From NCBI RefSeq assembly GCF_014841615.1, contig NZ_JACYUG010000006.1, forward strand, positions 116,639 through 180,638: DNA of 64,000 bases, written 5' to 3'. Positions 23,533-33,096 of the stretch are shown piece by piece. Each line of letters begins with the position of its first letter. Positions within the stretch are counted from its first letter, which is position 1. Under the pieces are notes generated by a model that worked only from the letters and a program-made list of their open reading frames with translations, did no database searches and was not told the origin of the DNA. The position numbers and the translations under genes were made by a program. This DNA is from Sphingomonas sp. CFBP 8760 (lineage in GTDB: Bacteria; Pseudomonadota; Alphaproteobacteria; Sphingomonadales; Sphingomonadaceae).

Positions 23533-24837
23533 TCACACGCTCGCCTCGATCGCTTCCAGCGACCGCCGCTTGGTTTCGGGGAAGCAGAGGAAGACGACGA
23601 CGAACTGCACCGCCATCATCACCGCGAACACGACGAACGGGCCACCCCGCGTCTGTGCCGCCACCAGCGGAAACGCCATCGCGATGATCGCATCCATGAA
23701 CCAGTGAGTCGACGAACCCAGGCTCTGACCGCGTGCGCGCACGTCGGTGGGGAAAATCTCGCTGATATAGACCCAGATGACCGCGCCCTGGCTGAACGCG
23801 AAGAAGGCGATGAAGCCGATCAGCAGCCACAGCAGATATTGCTCGCCCTGCCCGCTCAGGAACACCGCCGCCGTCCCGCCCAGCGTCACGGTGAGGCCGA
23901 CCGACCCGATCAGCAGCAGCGTCCGCCGCCCCAGCCGGTCGATCACCAGCAGCGCCAGCGCGGTGAACGCGAAGTTGCACAGGCCGATCACCACCGCCTG
24001 CCGGTCCGCGGATACGGCGTCGTATCCGGCGGCGGCGAAGATGTCGTTGAGGTAATAGAGGATCGCGTTGATCCCCGACAGCTGGTTGAACGCCGCGATG
24101 CCGAAGGCCAGCAGCATGGGCTTGCGATGGCGCGACCAGGACAGGCGCGGCGACGGCGCGGACCGGTCGGCACGGACATAGCCCGCCAGTTCCTTCTCGG
24201 GATCGGCGACGCCGAACCGGGCCAGGACACCCGCCGCCTCGGCCATGCGCCCCCTGGCGGCGAGCCAGCGCGGGCTGTCCGGAATGGTGAACATCATCGC
24301 CAGCAGCAGCAGCGCCGGCAGCGCGGTGACGCCCAGCTTCACCTGCCAGTCGATCGCCCCCAGCGCGAAGCCGGTGATGATCGCATTGCTGAGATAGGCG
24401 ACCAGAATACCCGCGACGATGTTCAGCTGGAACGTGCCGACCATCAGGCCGCGGCGGTTGGCCGGCGCGATTTCCGCCAGATAGACCGGCGCCAGCACCG
24501 ACGACGCGCCGACCGCCAGGCCGGCCATGACGCGAAAGGCGATGAGCGCGGGCCAGCTCCACGCGAACAGGCAGCCGATCCCCGACAGGCAATAGAGGAT
24601 GGCGATCGCCTTCAGCGCGTTCCTCGCCCCGTAACGGTCACCGGGCTTGCCCGCGAGCAGCGCCCCCGCCAGCGTGCCCCACAGCGCCGCGGACACCGTG
24701 ATGCCGACACCCGTGGCATCGAGGTCGAACGCGGTACGGATACCCTCGGTGGTGCCGGCGATGACGGCGGTGTCGAACCCGAACAGCAGACCGGACAGGC
24801 CACCGACCAGCACCCCCCTCAGCAACGTCGTCGTCAA
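23533..24837 (-). CDS. sugar-porter family MFS transporter
   Basis: This 434-residue protein has about 12 membrane helices and sugar-porter signatures: LSGLLFGFDTAVIAGT in helix 1, MAGLAVGASSVLAPVYLAEIAP, PDSPRWLAARGR after helix 6, NQLSGINAILYYLNDIF in helix 7 and the C-terminal PETKRRSLEAIE. It should import a monosaccharide with protons. The start is a TTG at 24837 with GAGGA seven bases upstream; no ATG fits the first helix. It is not close to a kinase or hydrolase, so the sugar is not identifiable. It lies upstream of the tetR gene on the same strand, with 38 bases between them. Confidence 0.88.
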   Translation of the reverse strand: MTTTLLRGVLVGGLSGLLFGFDTAVIAGTTEGIRTAFDLDATGVGITVSAALWGTLAGALLAGKPGDRYGARNALKAIAILYCLSGIGCLFAWSWPALIAFRVMAGLAVGASSVLAPVYLAEIAPANRRGLMVGTFQLNIVAGILVAYLSNAIITGFALGAIDWQVKLGVTALPALLLLAMMFTIPDSPRWLAARGRMAEAAGVLARFGVADPEKELAGYVRADRSAPSPRLSWSRHRKPMLLAFGIAAFNQLSGINAILYYLNDIFAAAGYDAVSADRQAVVIGLCNFAFTALALLVIDRLGRRTLLLIGSVGLTVTLGGTAAVFLSGQGEQYLLWLLIGFIAFFAFSQGAVIWVYISEIFPTDVRARGQSLGSSTHWFMDAIIAMAFPLVAAQTRGGPFVVFAVMMAVQFVVVFLCFPETKRRSLEAIEASV

Positions 24838-25038
24838 TGGCCGATCCTCGATAGATGAAGCGCACGCCCACCCGGAACAGGCGGCCGACCGATTCGACGT
24901 CCGCGACCCCGGTCAGGCCATTCGACTGATAGGGAGCAATCGGCGTGTTGAACACGGTCGCGACCGCCACGATGCCGTCTTGCCGGGCCCGTGGCGATGG
25001 CCCTAGTCTCGGCACGACAACGGCGGGGATGGTGACGA

Positions 25039-27939
25039 ATGAGATATGCGGCATCCTTCGTCCTCTCGCTGCTCGTGGCCGGTCCCGTCGTCGCGCAGGA
25101 ACCGGTCGCCAATCCCAGCCTGACCGCCACCGCCGGTGGTATCCGCGACGCCGCGCATGGCCGCGACATCGCGCTCCACCGTTTCGACGTGGCGATGCGC
25201 CTCCACGGGGCGGTGGCCGAGGGCACCGTCACTGCGGAATTCGCCAACGACGGCCACGAGGTGCTGGAAGGCGATTTCCGGTTCACGCTGCCGCAGGACG
25301 CGATCGTCACCGGCTATGCGCTCGATGTCGGCGACCAGCTGGTCGATGGCGTGCTGGTCGATCAGCCCCGGGCAAAGGCGGTGTATGAGGCGCAGGTCCG
25401 CCGCGGTGTCGATCCCGGACTGGCCGAGGTGGCGGCCGATGGCGGGTTCCGGACGCGCGTGTTCCCGATCCTGCCGGGCGGGCGGCGGACGATCCGGTTG
25501 CGCTTCACGGTGCCGATCGGGGTGGAAGGACTCCGCCTGCCGCTACGGCTCGCCGCGCCGCGCGCCGGCTGGGGGATGACGGTGACGGCCGACGGGATGG
25601 CGACCGCACCGACGCTGCTGATGCCGGACGGGCAGACCGGGCGTTGGCAGGATGACGGCCAGAACAACGGGCAGCGTGACGGGCAGAGCGCCACCGCGAG
25701 CGGCAAGGCCGCACTGAACGGCGCGATCGTGATCGGTCCGGTCACCACACCCGACACGATCGCCAGCCGCCATCGCAGCGGTGAGCGGTTCGTCCAGCTG
25801 ACCGGGGCGTTGCCCCCCGCGATGACGGCACCGGACGCCGCGCAGGGCGGCACGCTGCGTATCTATTGGGACCGGTCGCGTTCGCGGCTGGCCGACCGCC
25901 ACGAAGCCGAATTCGCCCTCCTGCGTCGCACGGTCGCGGCGATCCGGCCGCAGCGGATCGAGATCGTCACCTTCGCCAGCGACGGCGCCACCCGCCAGAC
26001 CGCGGCGACGCCGGAAGCGGCGATCGAGCTGCTCCGCGGCGTCCGCTATCGCGGGGCGACCAGCTTCGCCGCGGTTGCCGGCGACGGGGCGGCGGATCGC
26101 TGCCTGTTATTCTCCAATGGGCGGGTCACGATCGATCGGGCCAGCACTTTCGCGCCGCGATGCCGGGTGGATGCGATCACCACCTCACCCGCAGCGGATA
26201 TGGGCTGGTTGCGGCATCTGGCCGCCGGGCTGGGCGGACAGGCCCATGCGCTGGGCGAGGATGGCGACCGGGTCGCCGCCGCGCTCGCCACCGCTGTCCC
26301 CGGCATCGTCGCGGTGATGGACGGGGACGGACGCCGCTTGCCCTTCGCGACGATCCCGGCGGCGGCCGGGCGCTGGCGCGTCGTCGCCCAGGCCCCGGCC
26401 CTGGGACGCGTCACGGTGCGCGTCGGCGGCATCGATATCACCCGTACCGTGGAAGAGGCCACACCGTTCGATGGCGACGCGGCGCTGGTCGCGACCGATC
26501 TGCTCGCCACGCTGGGCGCCAACGACCAGCGCGCCGAATTCGTCGCGACCAGCCGCCGTTACGGCGTGGCAAGCCCCAGCCTGTCGTTCATCGTGCTGGA
26601 GACGCCGAACGATTATCTGACCGCCGATATCGCACCGCCCGCCAACTATCCCGCCGAACGGCTGGCCGTTTATCTGGATGGTCGCAAGGCGATGGACGGT
26701 GCGCGGGCCGATGCCCAGCGTGAACGCCTGCGCGAGGTGACGGCGGCGTGGACCACGCAGGTGGCATGGTGGCGCCAGCGCTTCGATCCGGCGGCGGCGG
26801 CAAAGACGGCACGCCGGCGCGGGGGGCCAGTACCTCCCACCGTCGCGGTGCCGGTGGCCGCGCCCGCTCCCGCCGCGCCGCCCGCGCCACCGCCGCCGCC
26901 GCCGCCGCCACCGCCCGCCCCATTGCCGGCGGGGGCCGCAGCCGAAGGGCGCGACATCGTCGTCAGCGGCGCGCGTGTCTCCTCGTGGGGATCGGCGCCG
27001 GCGGTGACGATCGGGGCGTGGCAGCCCGACCGCGATTATCTGCGCGCCTTCGACGCCGCACCCGCCCGGTTCGACGAACGCTTCGCGGAGGCGGAGCGGC
27101 AGGCGGGTGGTGTGCCCGCCTTCTATCTCGACACCGCCGAATGGCTGCGGCGCCACGACCGGACGGCGGATGCGGTGCAGACGGTGCTGTCCGCGCTCGA
27201 CCTGCCATCGGCGAACGCGACGACGCTGGGGATCGTGGCCGACCGGCTGGAGCGTTATGGCGCGATCGACCGCGCGATCGAGCTGCGCGAACGGCAGGCG
27301 ACGCTGGAACCGGACCGGCCGCAGCCGCGCCGGCTGCTCGCCCTGGCACTGGCTGCACGCGCGGCGCTGCGCCCGGTCAACGCCCGCGGCGATCTGACCC
27401 GCGCGGTGGCGCTGCTGCGCGAGGTCGCGGTCGGTCCGCTCGATCAGCGCTGGGCCGGGATCGACCTGATCGCGCTGATGGAGGCGAACGCGCTGGTGCC
27501 GCGGCTGAAACGGCTGGGCGGCACCAGCCCGCTCGATCCCGCGCTCACCGCGTTGCTGGATACCGACGTGCGCGTCGTGGTCGACTGGACCACCGATGCC
27601 ACCGATCTCGACCTGTGGGTCGACGAGCCGGGCGGCGAGCGCGCGATCTACAGCCATCCCCGCACCGCGATCGGCGGTCACCTGTCGAACGACATGACCG
27701 CCGGCTATGGCCCGGAGGAGTATTTCGTGCGGCGGGCCCCCATGGGCGACTATGTGGTGCGCGCCAATGTCTATGCCGCCGACCGGCTCGACCCCAACGG
27801 CCTGTCGCTGCTGACCGCGCACCTGTTCCGCGACTTCGGCCGTCCGACCCAGCGCGTCGAGGCGGTCGACATCGAACTGCGGCGCGACGAGCGGGGCGAG
27901 AAGTTGATCGGCCGCATCGCCATGCCGCGCCCGAAATAG
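25039..27939 (+). CDS. secreted VIT-domain protein with proline hinge and DUF2135-like C-terminus
   Basis: This 966-residue protein has a signal peptide (MRYAASFVLSLLVAGPVVAQ). The N-terminal VIT domain is at about 45-170, with FANDGHEVLEGDFRFTLPQDA and RAKAVYEAQVRRGVDPGLAE. A region in the von Willebrand A position follows (about 270-420) but has no intact MIDAS DxSxS motif. Then come a run of ten prolines around residue 625, a DIVVSGARV segment at about 650, TPR-like helices at about 690-840 and a C-terminal DUF2135-like beta domain (VVVDWTTDATDLDLWVDEPGGE, then YGPEEYFVRRAPMGDYVV). Such proteins are cell-surface or periplasmic and of unknown role. It stands alone between divergent and convergent neighbours. 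Confidence 0.75.
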   Translation: MRYAASFVLSLLVAGPVVAQEPVANPSLTATAGGIRDAAHGRDIALHRFDVAMRLHGAVAEGTVTAEFANDGHEVLEGDFRFTLPQDAIVTGYALDVGDQLVDGVLVDQPRAKAVYEAQVRRGVDPGLAEVAADGGFRTRVFPILPGGRRTIRLRFTVPIGVEGLRLPLRLAAPRAGWGMTVTADGMATAPTLLMPDGQTGRWQDDGQNNGQRDGQSATASGKAALNGAIVIGPVTTPDTIASRHRSGERFVQLTGALPPAMTAPDAAQGGTLRIYWDRSRSRLADRHEAEFALLRRTVAAIRPQRIEIVTFASDGATRQTAATPEAAIELLRGVRYRGATSFAAVAGDGAADRCLLFSNGRVTIDRASTFAPRCRVDAITTSPAADMGWLRHLAAGLGGQAHALGEDGDRVAAALATAVPGIVAVMDGDGRRLPFATIPAAAGRWRVVAQAPALGRVTVRVGGIDITRTVEEATPFDGDAALVATDLLATLGANDQRAEFVATSRRYGVASPSLSFIVLETPNDYLTADIAPPANYPAERLAVYLDGRKAMDGARADAQRERLREVTAAWTTQVAWWRQRFDPAAAAKTARRRGGPVPPTVAVPVAAPAPAAPPAPPPPPPPPPPAPLPAGAAAEGRDIVVSGARVSSWGSAPAVTIGAWQPDRDYLRAFDAAPARFDERFAEAERQAGGVPAFYLDTAEWLRRHDRTADAVQTVLSALDLPSANATTLGIVADRLERYGAIDRAIELRERQATLEPDRPQPRRLLALALAARAALRPVNARGDLTRAVALLREVAVGPLDQRWAGIDLIALMEANALVPRLKRLGGTSPLDPALTALLDTDVRVVVDWTTDATDLDLWVDEPGGERAIYSHPRTAIGGHLSNDMTAGYGPEEYFVRRAPMGDYVVRANVYAADRLDPNGLSLLTAHLFRDFGRPTQRVEAVDIELRRDERGEKLIGRIAMPRPK

Positions 27940-27963
27940 GGGCATGCCGGACGGGCGGCGGGA

Positions 27964-29211
27964 TCAGCCATAGGCGTCCACGTCCAGACGGCCCGCCGCC
28001 CGCAGCATCCGCGCCTGCGCGACGAGCACGTCGGCACGCGCGGATGCGACCGCCAGCTGCGCGCCCCGGAAACTCTGGTCGGCGACGAGGATGTCGATCG
28101 TCGACCGCAGCCCGAACCCATATTCGGCGCGCACGCCCTTCAGCGCCACGTCGGCCGCGGCAAGGCCGGTGGCGGTCGCGTCCAGACGCGCACGGGCGGC
28201 GCCCAGGACGGCCCAGGCGGCGTCTACCGCGCGCACCGCCTCACGCATCGCGGCATCGACCTGGAACCGTTCGGCGCGATTGACCGCCTCCGCCTGGCGG
28301 ACGCGCGAGGGCACCAGACCGCCGGTCAGCAGCGGCAGGCGCAGCGACAGGCCGACCGATGCCGCGCTGTCGTAAGTCCGCATGTCGCCGGCCGACAGGC
28401 GGGCACCGCGCCCATAGCTGCCAGCCATATCGACCGACGGCGCACGCTCGGCGCGGGCCTGATCGATCCGGGCGACCGACCCGGCCACCGCACGGCGTTG
28501 CCGGAGCAGCAGCGGATTGGCCGCCTCCGCCGCGCGCCGCGCCTGTTCGCGATCGGCCGGCAAGGCGGCGGGCATGATCGCCTCCGCCGACAGCGCGCCC
28601 GCATCCTGCCCCACCGCGGCACGATAGGCCGCCGCCGCGGTCGCCAGCGCCCCTTCGGCATCGGCGAGATTGGCGACGACCGTCGCGCGCTGCGCCTCCA
28701 GCTGCGCCACGTCGGTGCGCGTCGCCTGCCCCAGCGTGAATCGGGACCGCGCCTCCGCCACCTGCGCATCCAATCGCTCGATGCCGACGCGCGCCACCTC
28801 CACCGCCTGCTGGTTGTAGAGGAGGTCGGCATAGGCGGTGACGACCCCCTCCAGGATCGCGGCCTCGACATCGCGCAGTTCCTCCGCCCCGGCCGCGACA
28901 TCCTCCCCGGCGGCGCGCACCGCGGCGGGGACGCGCCCACCGGTCCAGATCGGCAGCGCCGCACTGACCGAGGCGGACCCCGCGCGGCCATAGCCGAGTC
29001 GATCATAGCCCGCGCCCGCGTCGGCGGACAGGGTCGGACGCCCCAGCGCGCGGGCCTGTTCGGGCGTCTCCGCCAACGCCTCCTGCCGGGCGCGTGCCGC
29101 CGCCAGCTGCGGATTGGTGGCATAGGCGGCCATGATCGCCTCGCGCAGGGTTTCCGCCGGGGCGGGCATCGCGAGGCACAGCCCCGCGGCGGCGGCGATC
29201 CACCTATTCAT
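27964..29211 (-). CDS. TolC-type outer-membrane efflux protein
   Basis: This 415-residue protein has a signal peptide ending near residue 19 (MNRWIAAAAGLCLAMPAPAE). Two TolC-type OEP repeats follow: ETLREAIMAAYATNPQLAAARAR starts the first and SVGLSLRLPLLTGGLVPSRVRQA lies in the second. It is the outer-membrane duct for the ABC exporter encoded upstream and overlaps the permease gene by eight bases, so it is translationally linked. Unlike the NodT-type factor at 18.6-20.1 kb it lacks a lipobox. It is the last gene of the five-gene export operon on this strand. Confidence 0.9.
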   Translation of the reverse strand: MNRWIAAAAGLCLAMPAPAETLREAIMAAYATNPQLAAARARQEALAETPEQARALGRPTLSADAGAGYDRLGYGRAGSASVSAALPIWTGGRVPAAVRAAGEDVAAGAEELRDVEAAILEGVVTAYADLLYNQQAVEVARVGIERLDAQVAEARSRFTLGQATRTDVAQLEAQRATVVANLADAEGALATAAAAYRAAVGQDAGALSAEAIMPAALPADREQARRAAEAANPLLLRQRRAVAGSVARIDQARAERAPSVDMAGSYGRGARLSAGDMRTYDSAASVGLSLRLPLLTGGLVPSRVRQAEAVNRAERFQVDAAMREAVRAVDAAWAVLGAARARLDATATGLAAADVALKGVRAEYGFGLRSTIDILVADQSFRGAQLAVASARADVLVAQARMLRAAGRLDVDAYG

Positions 29212-31618
29212 GCCGCAGCGCCCAGGCGGGTGCGGCGCGGCTGGCGCGCAGCGACTGGCCGAGCACGGTCAGCACCGCGATCACGGTGGCGAGCAGGCTG
29301 GCGCCGATGAAGTAGAGCGGCGACAGCGCGATCCGGTCGTCGAACCCCGCCAGCCATGTCCGCATCGCCACGAACGCCAGCGGCCAGGCGACGAGGTTGG
29401 CGATCAGCACCGGGCGCAGGAACTGCCCGACCAGCAGTTTCACGATATCCGCCGACGAAGCGCCCAGCGTCTTGCGGATGCCGATCTCCTTGATCCGCCG
29501 CGCGGTGTTGAACGAGGCGAGCCCCCACAGACCCACACAGCCGATCATCACGGCAAGACCGGCGCCGATCCCGAACAGCCGCGTCGCACGTTCGTCCGCC
29601 TCGTAGAACGTCGCCAGCGCCTGGACGCCGGTTTTGGCGTTGAACGGGATCAGGGGCCCCATCCGCTGCCACAGCGTCTTGGCCGCCGCCACGACCGTCT
29701 GCGTTTCGCCGGTGAAGCGCAGCGTGATGATCGGATAGGGCGCAACGTCGCCATGATAGACATAGTAGGTGGGGTCGTCCGGCAGGCGCGGCGAATAGAA
29801 ACGCAGCTGGTCGACGACCCCGATGATCGTGCGCTTGGTTCCCCCGCCGACCGTCTTGCCCACCGCATCCTGTGGCGAGGCATAGCCGAGCTTGGCGACC
29901 GCGAGGCGGTTGATGACGATGTTGCGGGTACCTCCCTTCGAAAGCATACTCGTATCGTCGGCCGGATGCGCGTCATCGAAGAGGCGACCGGCGATCAGTC
30001 GCGCGCCATAGGTCCGGAAGAAGTCTCGACCGACCTCAATCGAGCGCAGCGACGGCCCTGGCTTTGGCTTGCCCGGCACGTCGACGTTATCGAAATTGTT
30101 GGAGCCGTTGTTCCCGACCGCGCTGTTCGCGGTGGTTACGGCCCCGACCCCCGGCAGCCGCCGCAACGCGTCGAGCATCGCCCGGCGACGCCCGGTATCG
30201 AGGCTGTCGTCGCTCAAACCGTTCAGCACCAGCAAACCGTCGCGCCGGAAACCGAGATCGGTGCTGCGCACGTGCCGGGTCTGCGCGACGAGCACCAGCG
30301 TGCCGACGATGAAGGCGATCGCCAGGGCGAACTGAAAGACGACCAGCGCCTTGCGCACCCGCGCCCCCGCCTGCCCGCCGCCCGGCGAACGCGCCGACGA
30401 CAGCACCTGGCTTGCCGGCGACCGGGCGAGCAACAGCGCCGGATAGAAGCCGGCAAGCATCCCGACGACGACCGTCAGCACCACCAGCAGCGGCACGACC
30501 AGCCGGTAGGGGATATCCAGCGCCAGCCCGCCGGCCGCGTTGATCAGCGGCAATCCCAGTTCGGTCAGGGCAAGCCCCGCGACGGCCGCGATCGCCACCG
30601 TCACCATCGCCTCGCCGAGGAACTGGCGCACCAGCATGCCCCAATCGGCGCCCAGCACCTTGCGCATCGCCACCTCCCGCGCGCGGAGGCCAGCCCGGGC
30701 GGTAGCCAGATTGACGTAATTGACGATGGCGATGAGCAGCGTCAGCATCCCGACCGTGCCGAGCGTGACGATGGTCAGCTTCTTGGCAGCACTGGCCTTG
30801 CCTTCCGGTTCCAGATGCGCCCGCACGATCGGCAGCAAGGCCAGACCGATCTGGTTGGCGACATCGGGACCCATATCGGTAGCACCGCGCCGCCGGACGA
30901 AGGCGGGCATCCGCTGCTCGAAGGCCCTGGCGTCCGCGGGATTATCGAACCGCAGATAGGTGAACAGCGACGTCGAGCCCCAACGATACCACCAGTCGCT
31001 GGCATCCCGCCCCTGCCGCGCCACGATCGAGAATTTCAGATCGGTGTTGCGCGGCAGATCCTCGAAGACGCCGGTCACCCGGTACCGGCCGGGTTTTTCG
31101 AACGCGAGCGTCATGGTCCGGCCGATCGGGTTCCCCTCGCCAAAATAGCGGCGCGCCGCCGAACGGCTGATGATGATCGATGCCGGATCGGCCAACGCGG
31201 TCGCCTTGTCGCCGGCGATCATCGGCAGGTCGAACACCTTGAAGAAATCCGCATCGACGCGGGCCACGTCCTCCGTCGTCGCGCTGCTATCGCGGATCAC
31301 CGTGCCGCTCGCCTCACCACCGTTGATGCGCGTGCCGACCAGGCTTGGAAAGTCTTCCTTCAACTGCTCCAGCAGGCCACCCATCGTGTTCGGATACTTG
31401 CCGACAAAGGGACTATCGATGGCCTTCCAGTCCGTCTGCACCAGATAGATGCCGTCGTGGCGCAGCAGCCATTTTTCGAAACTCGTCTCGAAGCGGACAT
31501 AGAGGCCGAGGATGAGGAACACCGCGATCCCCACCGCCAATCCGCCGATGTTGAGCGCGGCGTAGAGCTTGTGGCGGGTCAGCGAGCGGTAGAGCGACAG
31601 GAAGGCGAAGTGGTTCAT
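29204..31618 (-). CDS. ABC transporter permease, duplicated MacB/FtsX type
   Basis: This 804-residue inner-membrane protein starts MNHFAFLSLYRSLTRHKLYA. It has two MacB periplasmic-core plus FtsX units: the first membrane helix at about 20-40, a large periplasmic domain, three helices at about 280-430, then a second set to the C-terminus (helices at about 665-790). LRAREVAMRKVLGADWGMLVRQFLGEA and RIKEIGIRKTLGASSADIVKLL are the duplicated coupling segments facing the ATPase. It belongs to the mechanotransmission exporters that push periplasmic substrates through TolC. The ATPase is on a separate gene, with a DUF2807 gene between them. Confidence 0.88.
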   Translation of the reverse strand: MNHFAFLSLYRSLTRHKLYAALNIGGLAVGIAVFLILGLYVRFETSFEKWLLRHDGIYLVQTDWKAIDSPFVGKYPNTMGGLLEQLKEDFPSLVGTRINGGEASGTVIRDSSATTEDVARVDADFFKVFDLPMIAGDKATALADPASIIISRSAARRYFGEGNPIGRTMTLAFEKPGRYRVTGVFEDLPRNTDLKFSIVARQGRDASDWWYRWGSTSLFTYLRFDNPADARAFEQRMPAFVRRRGATDMGPDVANQIGLALLPIVRAHLEPEGKASAAKKLTIVTLGTVGMLTLLIAIVNYVNLATARAGLRAREVAMRKVLGADWGMLVRQFLGEAMVTVAIAAVAGLALTELGLPLINAAGGLALDIPYRLVVPLLVVLTVVVGMLAGFYPALLLARSPASQVLSSARSPGGGQAGARVRKALVVFQFALAIAFIVGTLVLVAQTRHVRSTDLGFRRDGLLVLNGLSDDSLDTGRRRAMLDALRRLPGVGAVTTANSAVGNNGSNNFDNVDVPGKPKPGPSLRSIEVGRDFFRTYGARLIAGRLFDDAHPADDTSMLSKGGTRNIVINRLAVAKLGYASPQDAVGKTVGGGTKRTIIGVVDQLRFYSPRLPDDPTYYVYHGDVAPYPIITLRFTGETQTVVAAAKTLWQRMGPLIPFNAKTGVQALATFYEADERATRLFGIGAGLAVMIGCVGLWGLASFNTARRIKEIGIRKTLGASSADIVKLLVGQFLRPVLIANLVAWPLAFVAMRTWLAGFDDRIALSPLYFIGASLLATVIAVLTVLGQSLRASRAAPAWALRHE

Positions 31619-31650
31619 CGCGGATGGTCCGTACCGGAGGAAAGTGGTCG

Positions 31651-32382
31651 TCAGCCGCAGCGGACGATGGCGGAGCCGCTCTTGTGGACATCGCACCGCG
31701 CGCCGCCGGTCACGCGCACGGTGCCCGAACCGCCCGCCTCGATCGTGGCCGCCCGCGATGCCGCGGCGACGATCGATCCCGATCCGCCCATGTCGATGGC
31801 GACCATCGGCGTCGCCAGCGCCTGCGCATCGACCCGGCCCGACCCGCCGAGATCGATGTCGACCGCATCGGTCCGGCCGTCCGCGACGATCGACCCCGAT
31901 CCGCCCAGATCCAGCCGTACCGACGCCGCCGTCAGCCCGGTCAGCGTCATGCTGCCCGATCCGGCGAGTTCACCGACGAAGCCGGGGCCGGTGACGCCAT
32001 CGGCCCGCAGGCTGCCCGAACCGGACAGCGAGGCCGCGCGCAGCACCGGCATTGTCACGGTGACGGTGGCACCCCGGTCGCGATACCGCCCCGGGATGCG
32101 GTCCACGCGCAGCATGCCGTCGCGGACCGTGATCGCCAGCGCGGCGACGGCACGCGGGTCGCCGGCCGCGGTCACGGCGAAGCGGTCGGCGACCACGATC
32201 ACCACCCGGTCGGACGAGGCGAGATCGACCTTTTCGAAACCGGCGACATCGAAACGCCGTTGCGCCTCGCCCGCCGCCGGTGTGGCCGGTCCGGCGATGG
32301 CGGCACGTTCCACCGCGATGACGCAGCCGGAAAGGGCGATGCAGGTCGCGGCGATGGCGGCGATGGCGAAAGGACGGGTCAT
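31651..32382 (-). CDS. exported DUF2807 (GIN-domain) protein
   Basis: This 243-residue protein has a lipoprotein-like or Sec signal (TRPFAIAAIAATCIALSGC), so Cys20 may be lipidated. The mature part is a right-handed beta-helix-like DUF2807 fold made of repeated glycine/serine turns (SGSGSLRADG, LGGSGSIVADG, LGGSGRVDA, MGGSGSIVAA, AGGSGTVRVTG). The family is widespread in Bacteroidota and sphingomonads and has no proven role. AAGGA lies nine bases before the ATG. Its position between the permease and ATPase genes of one exporter operon suggests that it is cargo, an accessory protein or a folding sensor for that exporter. Confidence 0.8.
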   Translation of the reverse strand: MTRPFAIAAIAATCIALSGCVIAVERAAIAGPATPAAGEAQRRFDVAGFEKVDLASSDRVVIVVADRFAVTAAGDPRAVAALAITVRDGMLRVDRIPGRYRDRGATVTVTMPVLRAASLSGSGSLRADGVTGPGFVGELAGSGSMTLTGLTAASVRLDLGGSGSIVADGRTDAVDIDLGGSGRVDAQALATPMVAIDMGGSGSIVAAASRAATIEAGGSGTVRVTGGARCDVHKSGSAIVRCG

Positions 32383-32407
32383 GTCGGTTTTTCCTTTGTC
32401 GGGAGGA

Positions 32408-33085
32408 TCAGATCGCGCGCATCGCGCTGGCGACGATGCGGCCGTCGAGCATGTCGATCCGGCGCTTCGCCATGTCGGCGTGGCTGGGGGAGTGGGTGAC
32501 CATGACGATCGTCGCCCCTTCGTCGTTCAGGCCGGTCAGGATGCTCATCACCTGCTCGCCATTCGCGGTATCGAGGTTGCCGGTCGGCTCGTCCGCGAGG
32601 ATCAGTTTCGGATCGCCGACGATCGCGCGGGCGATGGCGGCGCGCTGTTGCTGGCCGCCCGACAGCTGATGGGGGTAGTGGCGCGCGCGGTGGGCGATGC
32701 CCACCTTGTCCATCGCCGCAGCCACCCGGTTTCGTCGCCCCCCGGCATCCTTGCGATAGGCGAGGCCGAGCGCGACATTCTCCTCGATCGTCAGTTCGTC
32801 GATCAGGTTGAAGCTCTGGAACACGAAGCCCAGCGTCGCGCCCCGGAACTTCGCCAGCGCCTTTTCCTCCAGCGCGGCGAGATCCAGGTCGCCGAACAGG
32901 TATCGCCCCCCGGTCGGCCGGTCGACCGTTCCCAGCATGTTGAGCAGCGTCGATTTGCCGCAGCCCGACGGCCCCATGATGGCGAGGAACTCACCCGCCG
33001 CCACGGTGAGGTCGATGTCGTGAAGCGCGGTCGTCTCCACCTCGTCGGAGACATAGCGGCGCTGGATATTCTCAAGACGGATCAT
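32408..33085 (-). CDS. ABC transporter ATPase, LolD/MacB type
   Basis: This 225-residue cytoplasmic ATPase has all core motifs: Walker A GPSGCGKST, Q-loop in FVFQSFNLIDELT, signature LSGGQQQRAAIARAI, Walker B LILADEPTGNLD and the switch histidine in VMVTHSPSH. It resembles LolD and the nucleotide-binding half of MacB. It powers the separate duplicated permease encoded downstream. It follows the HlyD-type adaptor gene by 11 bases and has a GAAGGG ribosome site. The substrate is not apparent; peptides, lipoproteins or envelope-active compounds are typical for the family. Confidence 0.92.
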   Translation of the reverse strand: MIRLENIQRRYVSDEVETTALHDIDLTVAAGEFLAIMGPSGCGKSTLLNMLGTVDRPTGGRYLFGDLDLAALEEKALAKFRGATLGFVFQSFNLIDELTIEENVALGLAYRKDAGGRRNRVAAAMDKVGIAHRARHYPHQLSGGQQQRAAIARAIVGDPKLILADEPTGNLDTANGEQVMSILTGLNDEGATIVMVTHSPSHADMAKRRIDMLDGRIVASAMRAI

Positions 33086-33096
33086 GGTGATGCCCT

